From Salinispirillum marinum (GTDB lineage: Bacteria > Pseudomonadota > Gammaproteobacteria > Pseudomonadales > Natronospirillaceae): a stretch of 64,000 nucleotides of DNA. A model generated the notes under the pieces. It made no database searches, was not told the origin of the DNA, and worked only from the letters and a program-made list of their open reading frames with translations. Positions 1 through 8,321 of the stretch are shown here, piece after piece. Positions within the stretch are counted from its first letter, which is position 1. Every line of letters starts with the position of its first letter. The stretch is taken from NCBI RefSeq assembly GCF_042651565.1, contig NZ_JBHSDF010000003.1; one strand, 5' to 3'. A program made the position numbers and the translations under genes.

Positions 1-1
1 T

Positions 2-1396
2 GGTGACGCACCCTTTGTAGAGGCCTTTCTATCCCGCGCGGCCCATTTGGTGGAACAAGAGCCGGAAGCCACCCGCAATCATTTGCGTGGCGAGATGCTG
101 ACGGTGAACGCACAGGCGGCGTTTTCGCGTTTGGATTACGACAAAGCCAGTGACTACGCGCGTAAAGCATTAGATATGCACGACAAGGACAGTATCCGGC
201 GGCAAAGCGCGCTGCTGATTCTGGCGAACGTGCTGTTCGAGCAAGGCGATATCCATAATGCCTTGGAGATCTACGAAGAAAGCGAATTGTTAAGCCGCCA
301 AGAGGCGAATTACGACGCCGTGCTGTGGGCCTTGAATCAACAGGCGATCATTTGGAAGAATCTTGGCGACTTTGCCAAGTCGGCCGACTTATCCCGAGAA
401 GTCATGAACTATGCCGGTGAAAAAGGTGTGCGTTACGGGTTCAATGTGGTGTTTGCGTACATCAATCAAGCCGAATTGGCGCTAGAAGAATACCACCTGC
501 GGGAAGCCAAGCAGCTTATTCATCGCATCCAAAGCCTGTGTGAAAGCTGGGACGACTACTGGCAGTTGCACCTGCAAGGTTGGCTGTTGAAGTGCGAAAT
601 GCTGAAAGGTAAACCGACGGTAGCGCGTGAACTGGCGTTGGAACATGAACAAATTCTCGCCCGCGAATACACCGCCGACATTCTGATGCCCTACAGTTTG
701 GAAGTGCAGTTGCAGTGGTGGTGGCAGAACGGTGATGATAAGAAAATCAAAACCTGGTTAAAAGCCAAGGCCGAGGTTACGTCCTACCACAGTGTCAAAG
801 ACTTCATGTTGTTGCGGGCCGAAGCCTATGGGCTCGCCGCCACAGGCGACTACGCCCAAGCACGGCGGAAATTAACGGATGCCATTACCCACGCTGAGGC
901 CATGAGCTTCAGTGTGGAAGCTGTACGTATGGGCCTCCTGAATGCAGCGGTGGCGGACATTGCTGGTGACCATGAGCAAGCTGAGTCGGACGTGAAACGC
1001 TTGTTGCCTTTGGCGGCCGAACGTCAGTTGGTGGCGAGTTGGCTGTTTCTCCGTCAATGGCTCATGCCCATTGTTGAACGTTTGATGAAAACCCATGTGT
1101 TCAATGCCGATGTCGCTAAATATGCGGACCAGTTGTTGACCCTAAACCGGCAGCGTAATACCAGCGACAAACCCGGTGGCGAGCACATTCCGGATGCCTT
1201 GTTGGCGGCGGGTGTGTCGAAAAAAGAATGGCGGGTGTACAAGCACATTCTGGCTGGGCGCAGTAATGAAGAAATTGCCAGTGTTATGTTTATTGCCATC
1301 TCGACGGTGAAGACCCACATCAACAATTTGTACAAAAAATTGGGGGTGCGGAATCGGCGTGAAGCGATGGCCAAAGGCGAGACACTGTTGAATTAA
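2..1396 (+). CDS. MalT-like LuxR-family transcriptional regulator (C-terminal part, runs off left edge)
   Basis: The frame is open from the first bases of the window, so this is the 3' part of a longer gene; no true start is visible. About 380 residues are alpha-helical with TPR-like character (repeated A/L-rich helix pairs), as in the sensor arm of MalT-type LALs. The last ~60 residues form a LuxR/GerE helix-turn-helix (core GRSNEEIASVMFIAISTVKTH then NNLYKKLGVRNRREA). The family normally has an N-terminal nucleotide-binding ATPase domain, which would lie upstream of the window. Effector and targets cannot be read from this fragment. A strong terminator lies 145 bp downstream. Confidence 0.85.
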   Translation, partial: GDAPFVEAFLSRAAHLVEQEPEATRNHLRGEMLTVNAQAAFSRLDYDKASDYARKALDMHDKDSIRRQSALLILANVLFEQGDIHNALEIYEESELLSRQEANYDAVLWALNQQAIIWKNLGDFAKSADLSREVMNYAGEKGVRYGFNVVFAYINQAELALEEYHLREAKQLIHRIQSLCESWDDYWQLHLQGWLLKCEMLKGKPTVARELALEHEQILAREYTADILMPYSLEVQLQWWWQNGDDKKIKTWLKAKAEVTSYHSVKDFMLLRAEAYGLAATGDYAQARRKLTDAITHAEAMSFSVEAVRMGLLNAAVADIAGDHEQAESDVKRLLPLAAERQLVASWLFLRQWLMPIVERLMKTHVFNADVAKYADQLLTLNRQRNTSDKPGGEHIPDALLAAGVSKKEWRVYKHILAGRSNEEIASVMFIAISTVKTHINNLYKKLGVRNRREAMAKGETLLN

Positions 1397-1540
1397 CGTC
1401 TTCGTTGATGTTCGGTGGGGTGGAGGAATCGAAGATAAACGAAAATAGACCCCCTTCCACCTTATCGCTCGTCCCTATTCCTTTTAGTATGCGTCTTGTC
1501 CTTGTCAGGCAAGGGCAGTCTAGTTGATAGGTAGTCTCTC

Positions 1541-1572
1541 GCTAATCACCCTCAGGGTGATTAGCTTTTTTT
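1541..1572 (+). terminator. Rho-independent terminator
   Basis: An 11-bp perfect stem (GCTAATCACCC / GGGTGATTAGC) with a 3-nt loop is followed by seven T. It would end the LuxR-family transcript after a ~145-nt 3' untranslated stretch in which I see no gene. Confidence 0.9.
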
Positions 1573-1613
1573 GCCTGTTCGTTTTTATTCAGACCGCTTG
1601 GTACACCACCCGC

Positions 1614-2039
1614 TCAGAACGGTTTAAGCACCACCAAGAACACAATCCCCAGCAAGGGCAATAAAGGCACTTCGTTAAACCAGCGAAAATAAACGTGGCT
1701 TTTGCTGTTCTGCCCGCGTGCAAAACGCTTGAGGTGCGCGAGGCATATATGATGATAGCCCACTAATACCGCCACCAAGGCTAACTTCGCGTGCATCCAA
1801 CCTTGCGTCCACCACATTGGCACGAGCCACAGCATCCAGAAACCCAGCACTAGAGTGACGATCATGGCGGGCGTCATAATGCCGCGATATAGCTTACGCT
1901 CCATCACCACGAAACGTTCGTGACCCAATTGGTCTTCTGTTTGCGCGTGATAGACGAACAAACGCGGCAAATAAAAAAGGCCGGCAAACCACGAAATCAC
2001 CGCAATAATGTGTAGCGATTTAAGCACAAGATACAGCAC
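1614..2039 (-). CDS. hemJ: Protoporphyrinogen IX oxidase HemJ
   Basis: A 141-residue membrane protein of the HemJ/UPF0093 family, which oxidises protoporphyrinogen IX to protoporphyrin IX in haem synthesis. The N-terminus (LKSLHIIAVISWFAGLFYLP) and the conserved His and Arg/Lys residues in four hydrophobic helices are typical; family length is about 140-150. I chose the GTG at 2039 rather than an ATG 21 codons upstream. A GGAG lies 6 nt before it, the family starts at this point, and the upstream extension is polar and unconserved. The gene stands alone and faces away from the DUF6776 gene. Confidence 0.88.
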   Translation of the reverse strand: MLYLVLKSLHIIAVISWFAGLFYLPRLFVYHAQTEDQLGHERFVVMERKLYRGIMTPAMIVTLVLGFWMLWLVPMWWTQGWMHAKLALVAVLVGYHHICLAHLKRFARGQNSKSHVYFRWFNEVPLLPLLGIVFLVVLKPF

Positions 2040-2249
2040 AGTTGGCTCCGGGTAGTGTGTTACAGTGTTAGATTGAGTTCTGACACAGAGGTCAGGTGTC
2101 ATTGAGTTGGCAGGTGTTCTTATTCCAAAGTATGATAGCCCAAACGCGGGTGCAGGCGAAACACAGAAGCGCGGAGAAAGCGTTTGTGCGGTCCTGTCAC
2201 CTTATGCATGACTGGGTAAGTTCGTTGTATCTTACCCTGAGGAGTTTTT

Positions 2250-2993
2250 ATGGCCCGTGTACACGGTAGCACACAGGAAAAATTGGTTGTTGTTGTTCAT
2301 CGACCGTGGCGTATCTTTTTAACGCGCATTACCTCTGTTGTGGTCATGGTCAGCTTAGTGGTCGGTGCGTTCCTGTTCGGCCGCAACGAAGGTTTTGAAA
2401 CAGGAACCTACACCGCTGAACGCGTCACTTCGTTAACTGCAGAAGTCATGACCTTAGAGCGCACCATACTCGACCTTCGTCAACGCACCATCGTGTTGGA
2501 GAAGGGTGCGGAAGTAGATCGGGCCGCGGCGGAAAGCGTGCGGCAAACCAACCGCACATTGCGCGATGAAATTGCGGCACTAGAGCAAGAAGTCCGTTTG
2601 TACCGTGGCATTATGGCTCCGGGGGACAACGCCAACGGATTGTTGATTGAAGAATTCACCGTGCAGAATATTGGCCCGGATCGTTATCGTTTCTTGTTAA
2701 TGCTGACACACGCAGGTGCTAATGGCTCGTTCTTGGAGGGCTATGTTGGGGTTAATATCATCGGTGAAACAGAAAATGGCGACCGTGTGGTGTATGCCCT
2801 GAACGATGTATCGGAGGATGTGGATCGGGTCGATATCCGGTTCCGTTATCGGTACTTCCAAGATATTCGTGGTGAAATACAATTCCCGGCTGGCTTCACA
2901 CCCCAGCAGGTGAGGATAGTTGCGCAAGCCACCGGAAATCGGGCGGCAACGCGTGATATTGAATTAGACTGGCAAGTTATTGGAGAAGAATGA
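2250..2993 (+). CDS. DUF6776-like membrane-anchored coiled-coil protein
   Basis: 247 residues. A short basic N-terminus (to about residue 25) precedes one membrane segment (about 26-46, rich in V, L and F). A coiled coil of about 60 residues follows (TAEVMTLERTILDLRQR...), then a C-terminal globular beta-rich domain, probably periplasmic. The start has a GAGGAG ribosome site. Its stop overlaps the bactofilin start by an ATGA, so the two are translationally coupled. Function unknown; the coupling to bactofilin suggests a role at the envelope or in cell shape (inference). Confidence 0.72.
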   Translation: MARVHGSTQEKLVVVVHRPWRIFLTRITSVVVMVSLVVGAFLFGRNEGFETGTYTAERVTSLTAEVMTLERTILDLRQRTIVLEKGAEVDRAAAESVRQTNRTLRDEIAALEQEVRLYRGIMAPGDNANGLLIEEFTVQNIGPDRYRFLLMLTHAGANGSFLEGYVGVNIIGETENGDRVVYALNDVSEDVDRVDIRFRYRYFQDIRGEIQFPAGFTPQQVRIVAQATGNRAATRDIELDWQVIGEE

Positions 2994-3484
2994 TGTTCGG
3001 CAACGAAAAGAAAGTAGGCAACTTTGATACCACCTTGATTTCCTCGAAAGCCGAGGTGGTTGGCGACATCAAACTCTCAGGTGGGCTGCACATTGATGGT
3101 AAGGTGACGGGCAATATTGTCGCGGAACCGGGCAGCGGAGCGGTGGTTCGCATCAGTGATAAGGGTATCGTAAAGGGTGAGATTCGTGCCCCTCACATCA
3201 TCATTAATGGTGAGGTCCATGGCGACGTTTACTCTTTCGAACACGTCGAGCTGGCGAAAAAAGCCGCCGTGTTTGGCGATGTTTACTACGCCATGATGGA
3301 AATGGTCATGGGCGCACGGGTGAACGGTAAGCTGTTGCATAACGGTGAAGAATCCAAGGGTAAGAAAAAGCCCCCAGTAAATCTGGATATGGGTAAAGTT
3401 GATACAGCACCGGTTGACCCCAAGGATGCCAAAGCGGGTGTGGGTGCCGATACTAAAGCGCCGACGATGCCAGTCAATAGTTGA
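2990..3484 (+). CDS. Bactofilin (polymer-forming cytoskeletal protein)
   Basis: 164 residues. The central ~100 residues are a bactofilin (DUF583) domain that folds as a right-handed beta-helix: GDIKLSGGLHIDGKVTGNI, then repeated hydrophobic-G turns (GIVKGEIRAPHIIINGEVHGDV). A disordered Lys/Pro/Asp-rich tail follows (about 120-164). Bactofilins polymerise without nucleotide, often at the membrane, and organise cell-wall enzymes. The gene overlaps the membrane coiled-coil gene upstream; an M23 peptidase lies close by on the opposite strand, and such pairing is common for bactofilins. The start may be the first or second of two consecutive ATG codons. Confidence 0.9.
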   Translation: MMFGNEKKVGNFDTTLISSKAEVVGDIKLSGGLHIDGKVTGNIVAEPGSGAVVRISDKGIVKGEIRAPHIIINGEVHGDVYSFEHVELAKKAAVFGDVYYAMMEMVMGARVNGKLLHNGEESKGKKKPPVNLDMGKVDTAPVDPKDAKAGVGADTKAPTMPVNS

Positions 3485-3535
3485 TTAAATTAGTCAGGTA
3501 TTTCATAATCGCGTCAGCGCTTATGAGGTGAGAAC

Positions 3536-3871
3536 GTGTCAGATTTCGATATTACCATTACACCGGCAGCGGCGGACAAAGTCCGCCACTTGGTCGCAGA
3601 AGAAGACAATGAATACTTGAAGTTGCGGGTGTTTGTTACCGGCGGCGGCTGTGCGGGCTTTCAATACGGCTTCACCTTCGATGAAGAGGCTGCCGAAGAC
3701 GATGCGGTCATAGAGCTGGAAGGGGCTACCTTTTTGGTCGACCCGCTGAGCTACCAATATTTGGAAGGCTCGGTGGTGGATTATTCGGAAGGGCTGCAAG
3801 GCGCTCGCTTTGTCGTGACCAATCCCGTTGCAACGACCACCTGTGGCTGCGGTTCATCGTTCGGGATATAA
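3536..3871 (+). CDS. erpA: Iron-sulfur cluster insertion protein ErpA
   Basis: 111 residues, an A-type Fe-S carrier that hands clusters to apo-proteins, including IspG/IspH in the isoprenoid pathway. The three ligand cysteines are C39 (GGGCAGFQYGF) and C103/C105 (TTCGCGSSF). Length and the ITPAAADKV N-terminus match ErpA better than IscA. It starts at GTG (3536) with a GAGG site about 8 nt upstream. It lies 51 bp after bactofilin and could share its transcript; a bidirectional terminator follows. Confidence 0.93.
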   Translation: MSDFDITITPAAADKVRHLVAEEDNEYLKLRVFVTGGGCAGFQYGFTFDEEAAEDDAVIELEGATFLVDPLSYQYLEGSVVDYSEGLQGARFVVTNPVATTTCGCGSSFGI

Positions 3872-3884
3872 CGTCGGAATCTTG

Positions 3885-3921
3885 GCCACAAAAAAACCGC
3901 CTACGGCGGTTTTTTTGTGGC
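3885..3921. terminator. Bidirectional Rho-independent terminator
   Basis: A 17-bp perfect stem (GCCACAAAAAAACCGCC and its complement) has a TAC loop. The A/T runs inside the stem give a U-tract on either strand, so it can serve erpA (+) and the converging M23 peptidase gene (-). Confidence 0.9.
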
Positions 3922-3939
3922 TGTAATATTAGCAGCCGA

Positions 3940-5286
3940 TTATTCGTTCAGGCTCAATGCCGCACTGGCTACGCTGTTTCTGGCTGACTGCAAATGCGTC
4001 ATCATGGTTTGCGCATATTGCCGATAGTCCTCGCGCGATTCTGAATGCACCGGCTGCGCATCCGGTAGGCGCACGGTGACGGGGTTCACGTGTACACCAT
4101 TCACCAAAAACTCATAGTGCAGGTGAGGGCCGGTAGACGCGCCAGTGGTGCCGACGTAACCAATGATTTGCCCTTGCCGAACGTTTACACCACTGCGCAC
4201 ACCGTTACCAAAACGGCTCATGTGCGCATACAGCGTCCGAATGCCTTGACCGTGTTGTAAGACCACCACATTGCCATAACCGCCGTTATAGCGTGCTTCA
4301 ACCACGCGGCCGTCACCGGCAGCACGAATAGGCGTGCCGGTAGGTGCCGCATAGTCGGTGCCCCGGTGGGCACGGATGGTATTCAAAATCGGGTGGCGAC
4401 GATTCGGATTAAAGTGGGAAGAGATACGGGCAAATTCCAGTGGGGTCCGCAAGAACGCTTTACGAACGCTGCGCCCTTCAGCGTCATAATACTCTGTTAC
4501 GCCACGCTGGTCGGTATAGCGAATCGCGTGGAATTCGTTGCCTTGGTTTACGAAGCTGGCCGCTAAAATACGTCCTTCGCCAAAATATTCCCCGTCTACG
4601 TATAGTTCTTCATAGATTACGGTGAATTCATCACCTTGTCGGATATCGAGTGCGAAATCCACGTCCCAGCCAAACAACTGCGCCAAATTCATGGTCATGG
4701 TGTCACTTAGGCCAGCATCACGAGCGGCCAGAAACAGCGAATCGTCAATCGTGCCAGATGCCCAGCGTGTCATGCGCGTGGGTTCGTTGGTAAAGGCTTC
4801 CCAGTCCGCCACCGTGGCATCGTCGTTCAGGGTCACCTGAATGCCCTCTATACGGCTGCTGTGCAGGGTAAAGCTGAGTATCTGGCCATCCAAACGTTGA
4901 AACTCAAACACATTACCGGGCTGCAAACGTACCAGTCGACGCTCCAGCTCTTTATCCGAGTTGAGCATTCGAAATAAGGTGGTCGGGAGGATTTTGGCGC
5001 GATCAAAAACATGCGATAACGTATCGCCAGGTTCAACTTCAATGCGAATTGTTTCGGCTTGCCAAGCGTTATCAAGCGAAATCTCACTGGCGGCTATCGC
5101 TGCATCTTGCAGACTCCGGTCTTCTGGCACTACCTCAGGTATTGGCGTCAGAGCGGCCAACTCTATTTGTACCCGTCGCGGTTCGGCGGCTGGCCATACG
5201 GCCATGACCAATACCAACAGGCTACATATCATAATAGCCAGTCGGTGAAATAAGGGTGTCTTTTTAATTAAAGTAATCAAAACCAA
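3940..5286 (-). CDS. M23-family murein DD-endopeptidase (MepM/Csd3-like)
   Basis: 448 residues. One N-terminal membrane segment (about 15-31) is followed by a LysM/OapA-like domain (PGDTLSHVFDRAKI, about 83-130) and a middle regulatory region. The C-terminal LytM peptidase carries the zinc ligands (HFNPNRRHP, HRGTDYAAPTGTP, YAHMSRF, GPHLHYEF). It should cut peptide cross-links in periplasmic peptidoglycan during wall growth. Domain order resembles MepM/YebA. It is divergent from tyrS, as in many pseudomonads, with about 160 bp between them. Confidence 0.9.
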   Translation of the reverse strand: MVLITLIKKTPLFHRLAIMICSLLVLVMAVWPAAEPRRVQIELAALTPIPEVVPEDRSLQDAAIAASEISLDNAWQAETIRIEVEPGDTLSHVFDRAKILPTTLFRMLNSDKELERRLVRLQPGNVFEFQRLDGQILSFTLHSSRIEGIQVTLNDDATVADWEAFTNEPTRMTRWASGTIDDSLFLAARDAGLSDTMTMNLAQLFGWDVDFALDIRQGDEFTVIYEELYVDGEYFGEGRILAASFVNQGNEFHAIRYTDQRGVTEYYDAEGRSVRKAFLRTPLEFARISSHFNPNRRHPILNTIRAHRGTDYAAPTGTPIRAAGDGRVVEARYNGGYGNVVVLQHGQGIRTLYAHMSRFGNGVRSGVNVRQGQIIGYVGTTGASTGPHLHYEFLVNGVHVNPVTVRLPDAQPVHSESREDYRQYAQTMMTHLQSARNSVASAALSLNE

Positions 5287-5378
5287 TCAATCCGTTATAA
5301 CGCTAACCTGAAGTATAACCGTAACAAAATTGCTGCGCCTAGCGTTTACCGTGTTCGCACTATGTAAAATTCGGTGTT

Positions 5379-5407
5379 TTTAGAACTGCATCACGCGGTG
5401 GTATACT
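5379..5407 (+). promoter_or_regulatory. Possible sigma-70 promoter of tyrS
   Basis: A good -10 box TATACT (5402-5407) lies 39 bp before the tyrS ATG, with a weak -35 (TTTAGA, 5379-5384) 17 bp upstream. Judged by eye only. Confidence 0.4.
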
Positions 5408-5445
5408 CCGCGCACGCAAAATTTCATTAAGGGAAACACCGTTCG

Positions 5446-6645
5446 ATGCCCAGTCTAGAAGAGTCTTTAGCCCTGATTAAACGCGGTACTGCTGAAGTAT
5501 TGGTGGAAGAAGAGTTGATCGAAAAACTGCGCAGTGGCAAAACGTTGCGCGTTAAAGCCGGGTTTGATCCCACGGCGCCTGATTTACACCTCGGACACAC
5601 TGTCTTAATCAACAAAATGCGGCAATTCCAGGAGTTGGGTCACGAAGTTATTTTTTTGATCGGTGATTTCACCGGTTTGATTGGCGATCCAACCGGCAAA
5701 AGTGCCACTCGACCACCGCTGACCCCGGAGCAAGTGGCCGAGAACGCCCGTACCTATCAAGAGCAGGTGTTCAAAATTCTGGACCCTGAAAAAACCATCG
5801 TTGCCTTCAACAGTGAATGGATGAACAAGATGTCATCCGTACAGATGATTGAGTTGGCGGCGCAATATTCGGTGGCGCGGATGTTGGAACGTGATGACTT
5901 TAACAAGCGCTTTCGGGGTGAGCAGCCCATTGCCATTCACGAGTTTCTGTACCCCTTGGTGCAAGGTTATGACTCGGTGGCACTCAAGGCGGACATTGAA
6001 TTAGGTGGTACCGACCAGAAGTTCAACCTGCTGGTGGCCCGTGACTTACAACGTCATTGGAAGCAAGACCCGCAAGTGGTCATCACCGTGCCTTTGCTTG
6101 AAGGTTTAGACGGGGTGAACAAAATGTCTAAATCATTGGGCAACTATGTCGGTATTACCGAGGTGCCCGGTGCGATGTACAACAAGTTGGTGTCAATGCC
6201 GGATTCCTTGATGTGGCGCTATTTCGAATTGCTGAGCTTCCGGTCGATGGCGGAAATCGAGCAATTACAGCGCGATGTGGCCAATGGCACAAACCCGCGT
6301 GATATTAAAATCTTGCTGGCTAGGGAGTTGGTCGAGCGCTTCCATGGTGCTGAAGCGGCGGAAAAGGCCCACAAAGGGGCAGGCAACATCGTCCGTGACG
6401 GTGAAGTGCCAGAGGATACGCCAAACGTTGAAGTGGCCATGGACGGAGCCTCGGAACTGCCCATTTCCATGGTGGTAAACCGCGCGGGCTTGGCCGTAAA
6501 CGCCGCACAAACCCGCGATATGCTCAAAAATGGCCGCGTTAAGGTGGATTGGGAAGTCGTGCCCGCAGAACACAAGCTGGTGGCGGGTGAGTACATCATT
6601 CAAGCCGGTAAGAAAAAGATCGCGCGGGTCACGCTGGCGCCTTAA
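5446..6645 (+). CDS. tyrS: Tyrosyl-tRNA synthetase
   Basis: 399 residues, class I synthetase charging tRNA-Tyr in the cytoplasm. The HIGH-like motif is HLGH (48-51) and the KMSKS loop is intact (226-230); a C-terminal S4 RNA-binding domain follows (about 335-399). Length and sequence fit the TyrZ-like group found in many proteobacteria rather than the 424-residue E. coli form. A ribosome site AAGGGA lies ~11 nt upstream of the ATG. Confidence 0.95.
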   Translation: MPSLEESLALIKRGTAEVLVEEELIEKLRSGKTLRVKAGFDPTAPDLHLGHTVLINKMRQFQELGHEVIFLIGDFTGLIGDPTGKSATRPPLTPEQVAENARTYQEQVFKILDPEKTIVAFNSEWMNKMSSVQMIELAAQYSVARMLERDDFNKRFRGEQPIAIHEFLYPLVQGYDSVALKADIELGGTDQKFNLLVARDLQRHWKQDPQVVITVPLLEGLDGVNKMSKSLGNYVGITEVPGAMYNKLVSMPDSLMWRYFELLSFRSMAEIEQLQRDVANGTNPRDIKILLARELVERFHGAEAAEKAHKGAGNIVRDGEVPEDTPNVEVAMDGASELPISMVVNRAGLAVNAAQTRDMLKNGRVKVDWEVVPAEHKLVAGEYIIQAGKKKIARVTLAP

Positions 6646-6685
6646 AACGGCATCGGCTCTACCATTGGAATGTTGAGGACAAGCT

Positions 6686-7198
6686 ATGCGTGTGGTGAAG
6701 AAGCCCAGCCGGGAACTGGATACCATTGATCTCAACATTCTCGATGTGTTGCAGCGTGATGGGCGAATTTCCTTTACCGAACTGGCGGCGGAAGTTGGGC
6801 TGTCCACCACACCCTGTTTGGAGCGTGTGCGTCGATTGGAAGAGGCGGGGGTAATTACCGGATATCATGCCGAGGTAAATCCCGCTGCCTTGGGACTGAA
6901 CTTGCTGGTATTTCTGGAAGTGAGCTTGCGCTATCAATCAAATCAGGCCTTTGATGACTTCCGCAAAGCCGCGCAAGGCATTCCCAATTTACTGGAATGT
7001 CATCTGATCTCGGGTTCTTCAGACTATTTATTGAAACTGCGCCTCACCGATATGTCGGAATACCGTTATACCCTAGGGGAGATTCTGTCGACCTTGCCGG
7101 GAATACAGGAATCGCGCAGCTATATTGTTATGGAAGAAGTGAAGTCGGCCGCGCCGTATCCAACAGAACATCGGCGTAGGGCACTCTCAGGCCATTAA
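6686..7198 (+). CDS. lrp: Leucine-responsive regulatory protein Lrp
   Basis: 170 residues. An N-terminal AsnC-type helix-turn-helix (DLNILDVLQRDGRISFTELA then VGLSTTPCLERVRRLEEAGV) is joined to the RAM ligand-binding domain (ECHLISGSSDYLLKLRL, YIVMEEVK). The whole length aligns by eye with enterobacterial Lrp, which binds amino acids and acts globally, so I call Lrp rather than a local AsnC paralogue. Its own ATG has a TGAGGA ribosome site. It converges with the PfkB kinase gene; only eight bases separate the stops. Confidence 0.85.
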   Translation: MRVVKKPSRELDTIDLNILDVLQRDGRISFTELAAEVGLSTTPCLERVRRLEEAGVITGYHAEVNPAALGLNLLVFLEVSLRYQSNQAFDDFRKAAQGIPNLLECHLISGSSDYLLKLRLTDMSEYRYTLGEILSTLPGIQESRSYIVMEEVKSAAPYPTEHRRRALSGH

Positions 7199-7206
7199 GG
7201 CCGATG

Positions 7207-8208
7207 TTAACGCGGGTGCAGCAGCGCCACTTCTTCGGCCGGTAATCGTGCTCCGTTCATTTCCACCTTTCTTGCCGCGCAGCGGCAAGCCAGATCAGCG
7301 GCTTGTGCCAGGGGCCAGCCTTTGGCCAAGCCGTACAAAATGCCACCGGCAAAGGTATCACCTGCGCCGGTCGTATTAACGGGCTTAACCTTGGGGGCAG
7401 GCACTTGTTGATGGTGCGTTGCGCTTATAACATGGGCGCCGGCTGCACCTTCGGTAATGATCAAGTGCCGTGCCAGTTGTTGCAGCACGCGAATCGCCTG
7501 CGCGAAATCGTCGGTATCGGCCCACGCCAGCGCTTCTTCGTGGTTACAGATCAAGACTTCCACCGGGCGCGCAAACAGGGTAGTTAATGGCTCTTTAAAG
7601 TGTCGTACAATGCCGGGGTCGGCAAAATTTACCACCACGGGAATTTGGGCGTCGTGTGCGGCGGCCAGTGCGGTGAGGGTGGTTTGGTGTGCCGTTTCCG
7701 TGGTGACCAGATAGCTTTCCAAATACAGCCAGCGGGCCCGGCGCAGTTTATCCAGTTCGACATAGGGTGAATCCAATTCATCGGTAATGCCGGTGTAGGT
7801 GTTCATGGTACGTTCGGCGTCGGCGGTGATCATCACCAAGCAACGTCCGGTATGGCCGTCGGCTAACGGAGCGCCGGGCAAATCAATGCCGGATTGCGCG
7901 AGATCAGCGTGAAAAAAACGTCCGGCCTCGTCGTTCGCGACCTTACAGGCAAAATGACAACGTGCACCTAGCAACTGCGCAGTAACCACGGAATTGGCCG
8001 CACTACCGCCGCCCGCTTGATAGATGCGGTCGGCTTCGGTATTTAACGCCACGATTAGCTCTTGCCGACGGTCAAAATTAATCAGCGTGCGCTCTGCGCG
8101 GCGAATGCCCAAACGCGTCAGGAAGGCGTCATCCACGGCATATTCTTCGTCAACGATGGCATGACCAATGGCGAAAATATCGAATTCAGGGTTACTATGG
8201 TCCAGCAT
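7207..8208 (-). CDS. PfkB-family sugar/nucleoside kinase (adenosine kinase-like)
   Basis: 333 residues from the ATG at 8208, which has an AGGA site 8 nt upstream; an in-frame ATG 20 codons earlier would add a poorly conserved tail. The PfkB fold is clear: the N-terminal GGGSAANSV substrate motif, then the C-terminal anion-hole signature NTTGAGDTFAGGILYGLAKG with the catalytic Asp in GAGD. It resembles proteobacterial proteins annotated as adenosine or ribo-kinases; the true substrate is not readable. It is divergent from mrcB. Confidence 0.85.
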   Translation of the reverse strand: MLDHSNPEFDIFAIGHAIVDEEYAVDDAFLTRLGIRRAERTLINFDRRQELIVALNTEADRIYQAGGGSAANSVVTAQLLGARCHFACKVANDEAGRFFHADLAQSGIDLPGAPLADGHTGRCLVMITADAERTMNTYTGITDELDSPYVELDKLRRARWLYLESYLVTTETAHQTTLTALAAAHDAQIPVVVNFADPGIVRHFKEPLTTLFARPVEVLICNHEEALAWADTDDFAQAIRVLQQLARHLIITEGAAGAHVISATHHQQVPAPKVKPVNTTGAGDTFAGGILYGLAKGWPLAQAADLACRCAARKVEMNGARLPAEEVALLHPR

Positions 8209-8321
8209 ACAGAGGTTCCTGGCAGCATAACGATGAAAAGCATCGCGGGTCAGCGCTGACTGTGACAAGGGGCGGGCATTCTAGCCAAAGATAACCCAGG
8301 AACCAAATTTCACGAGGCTTT

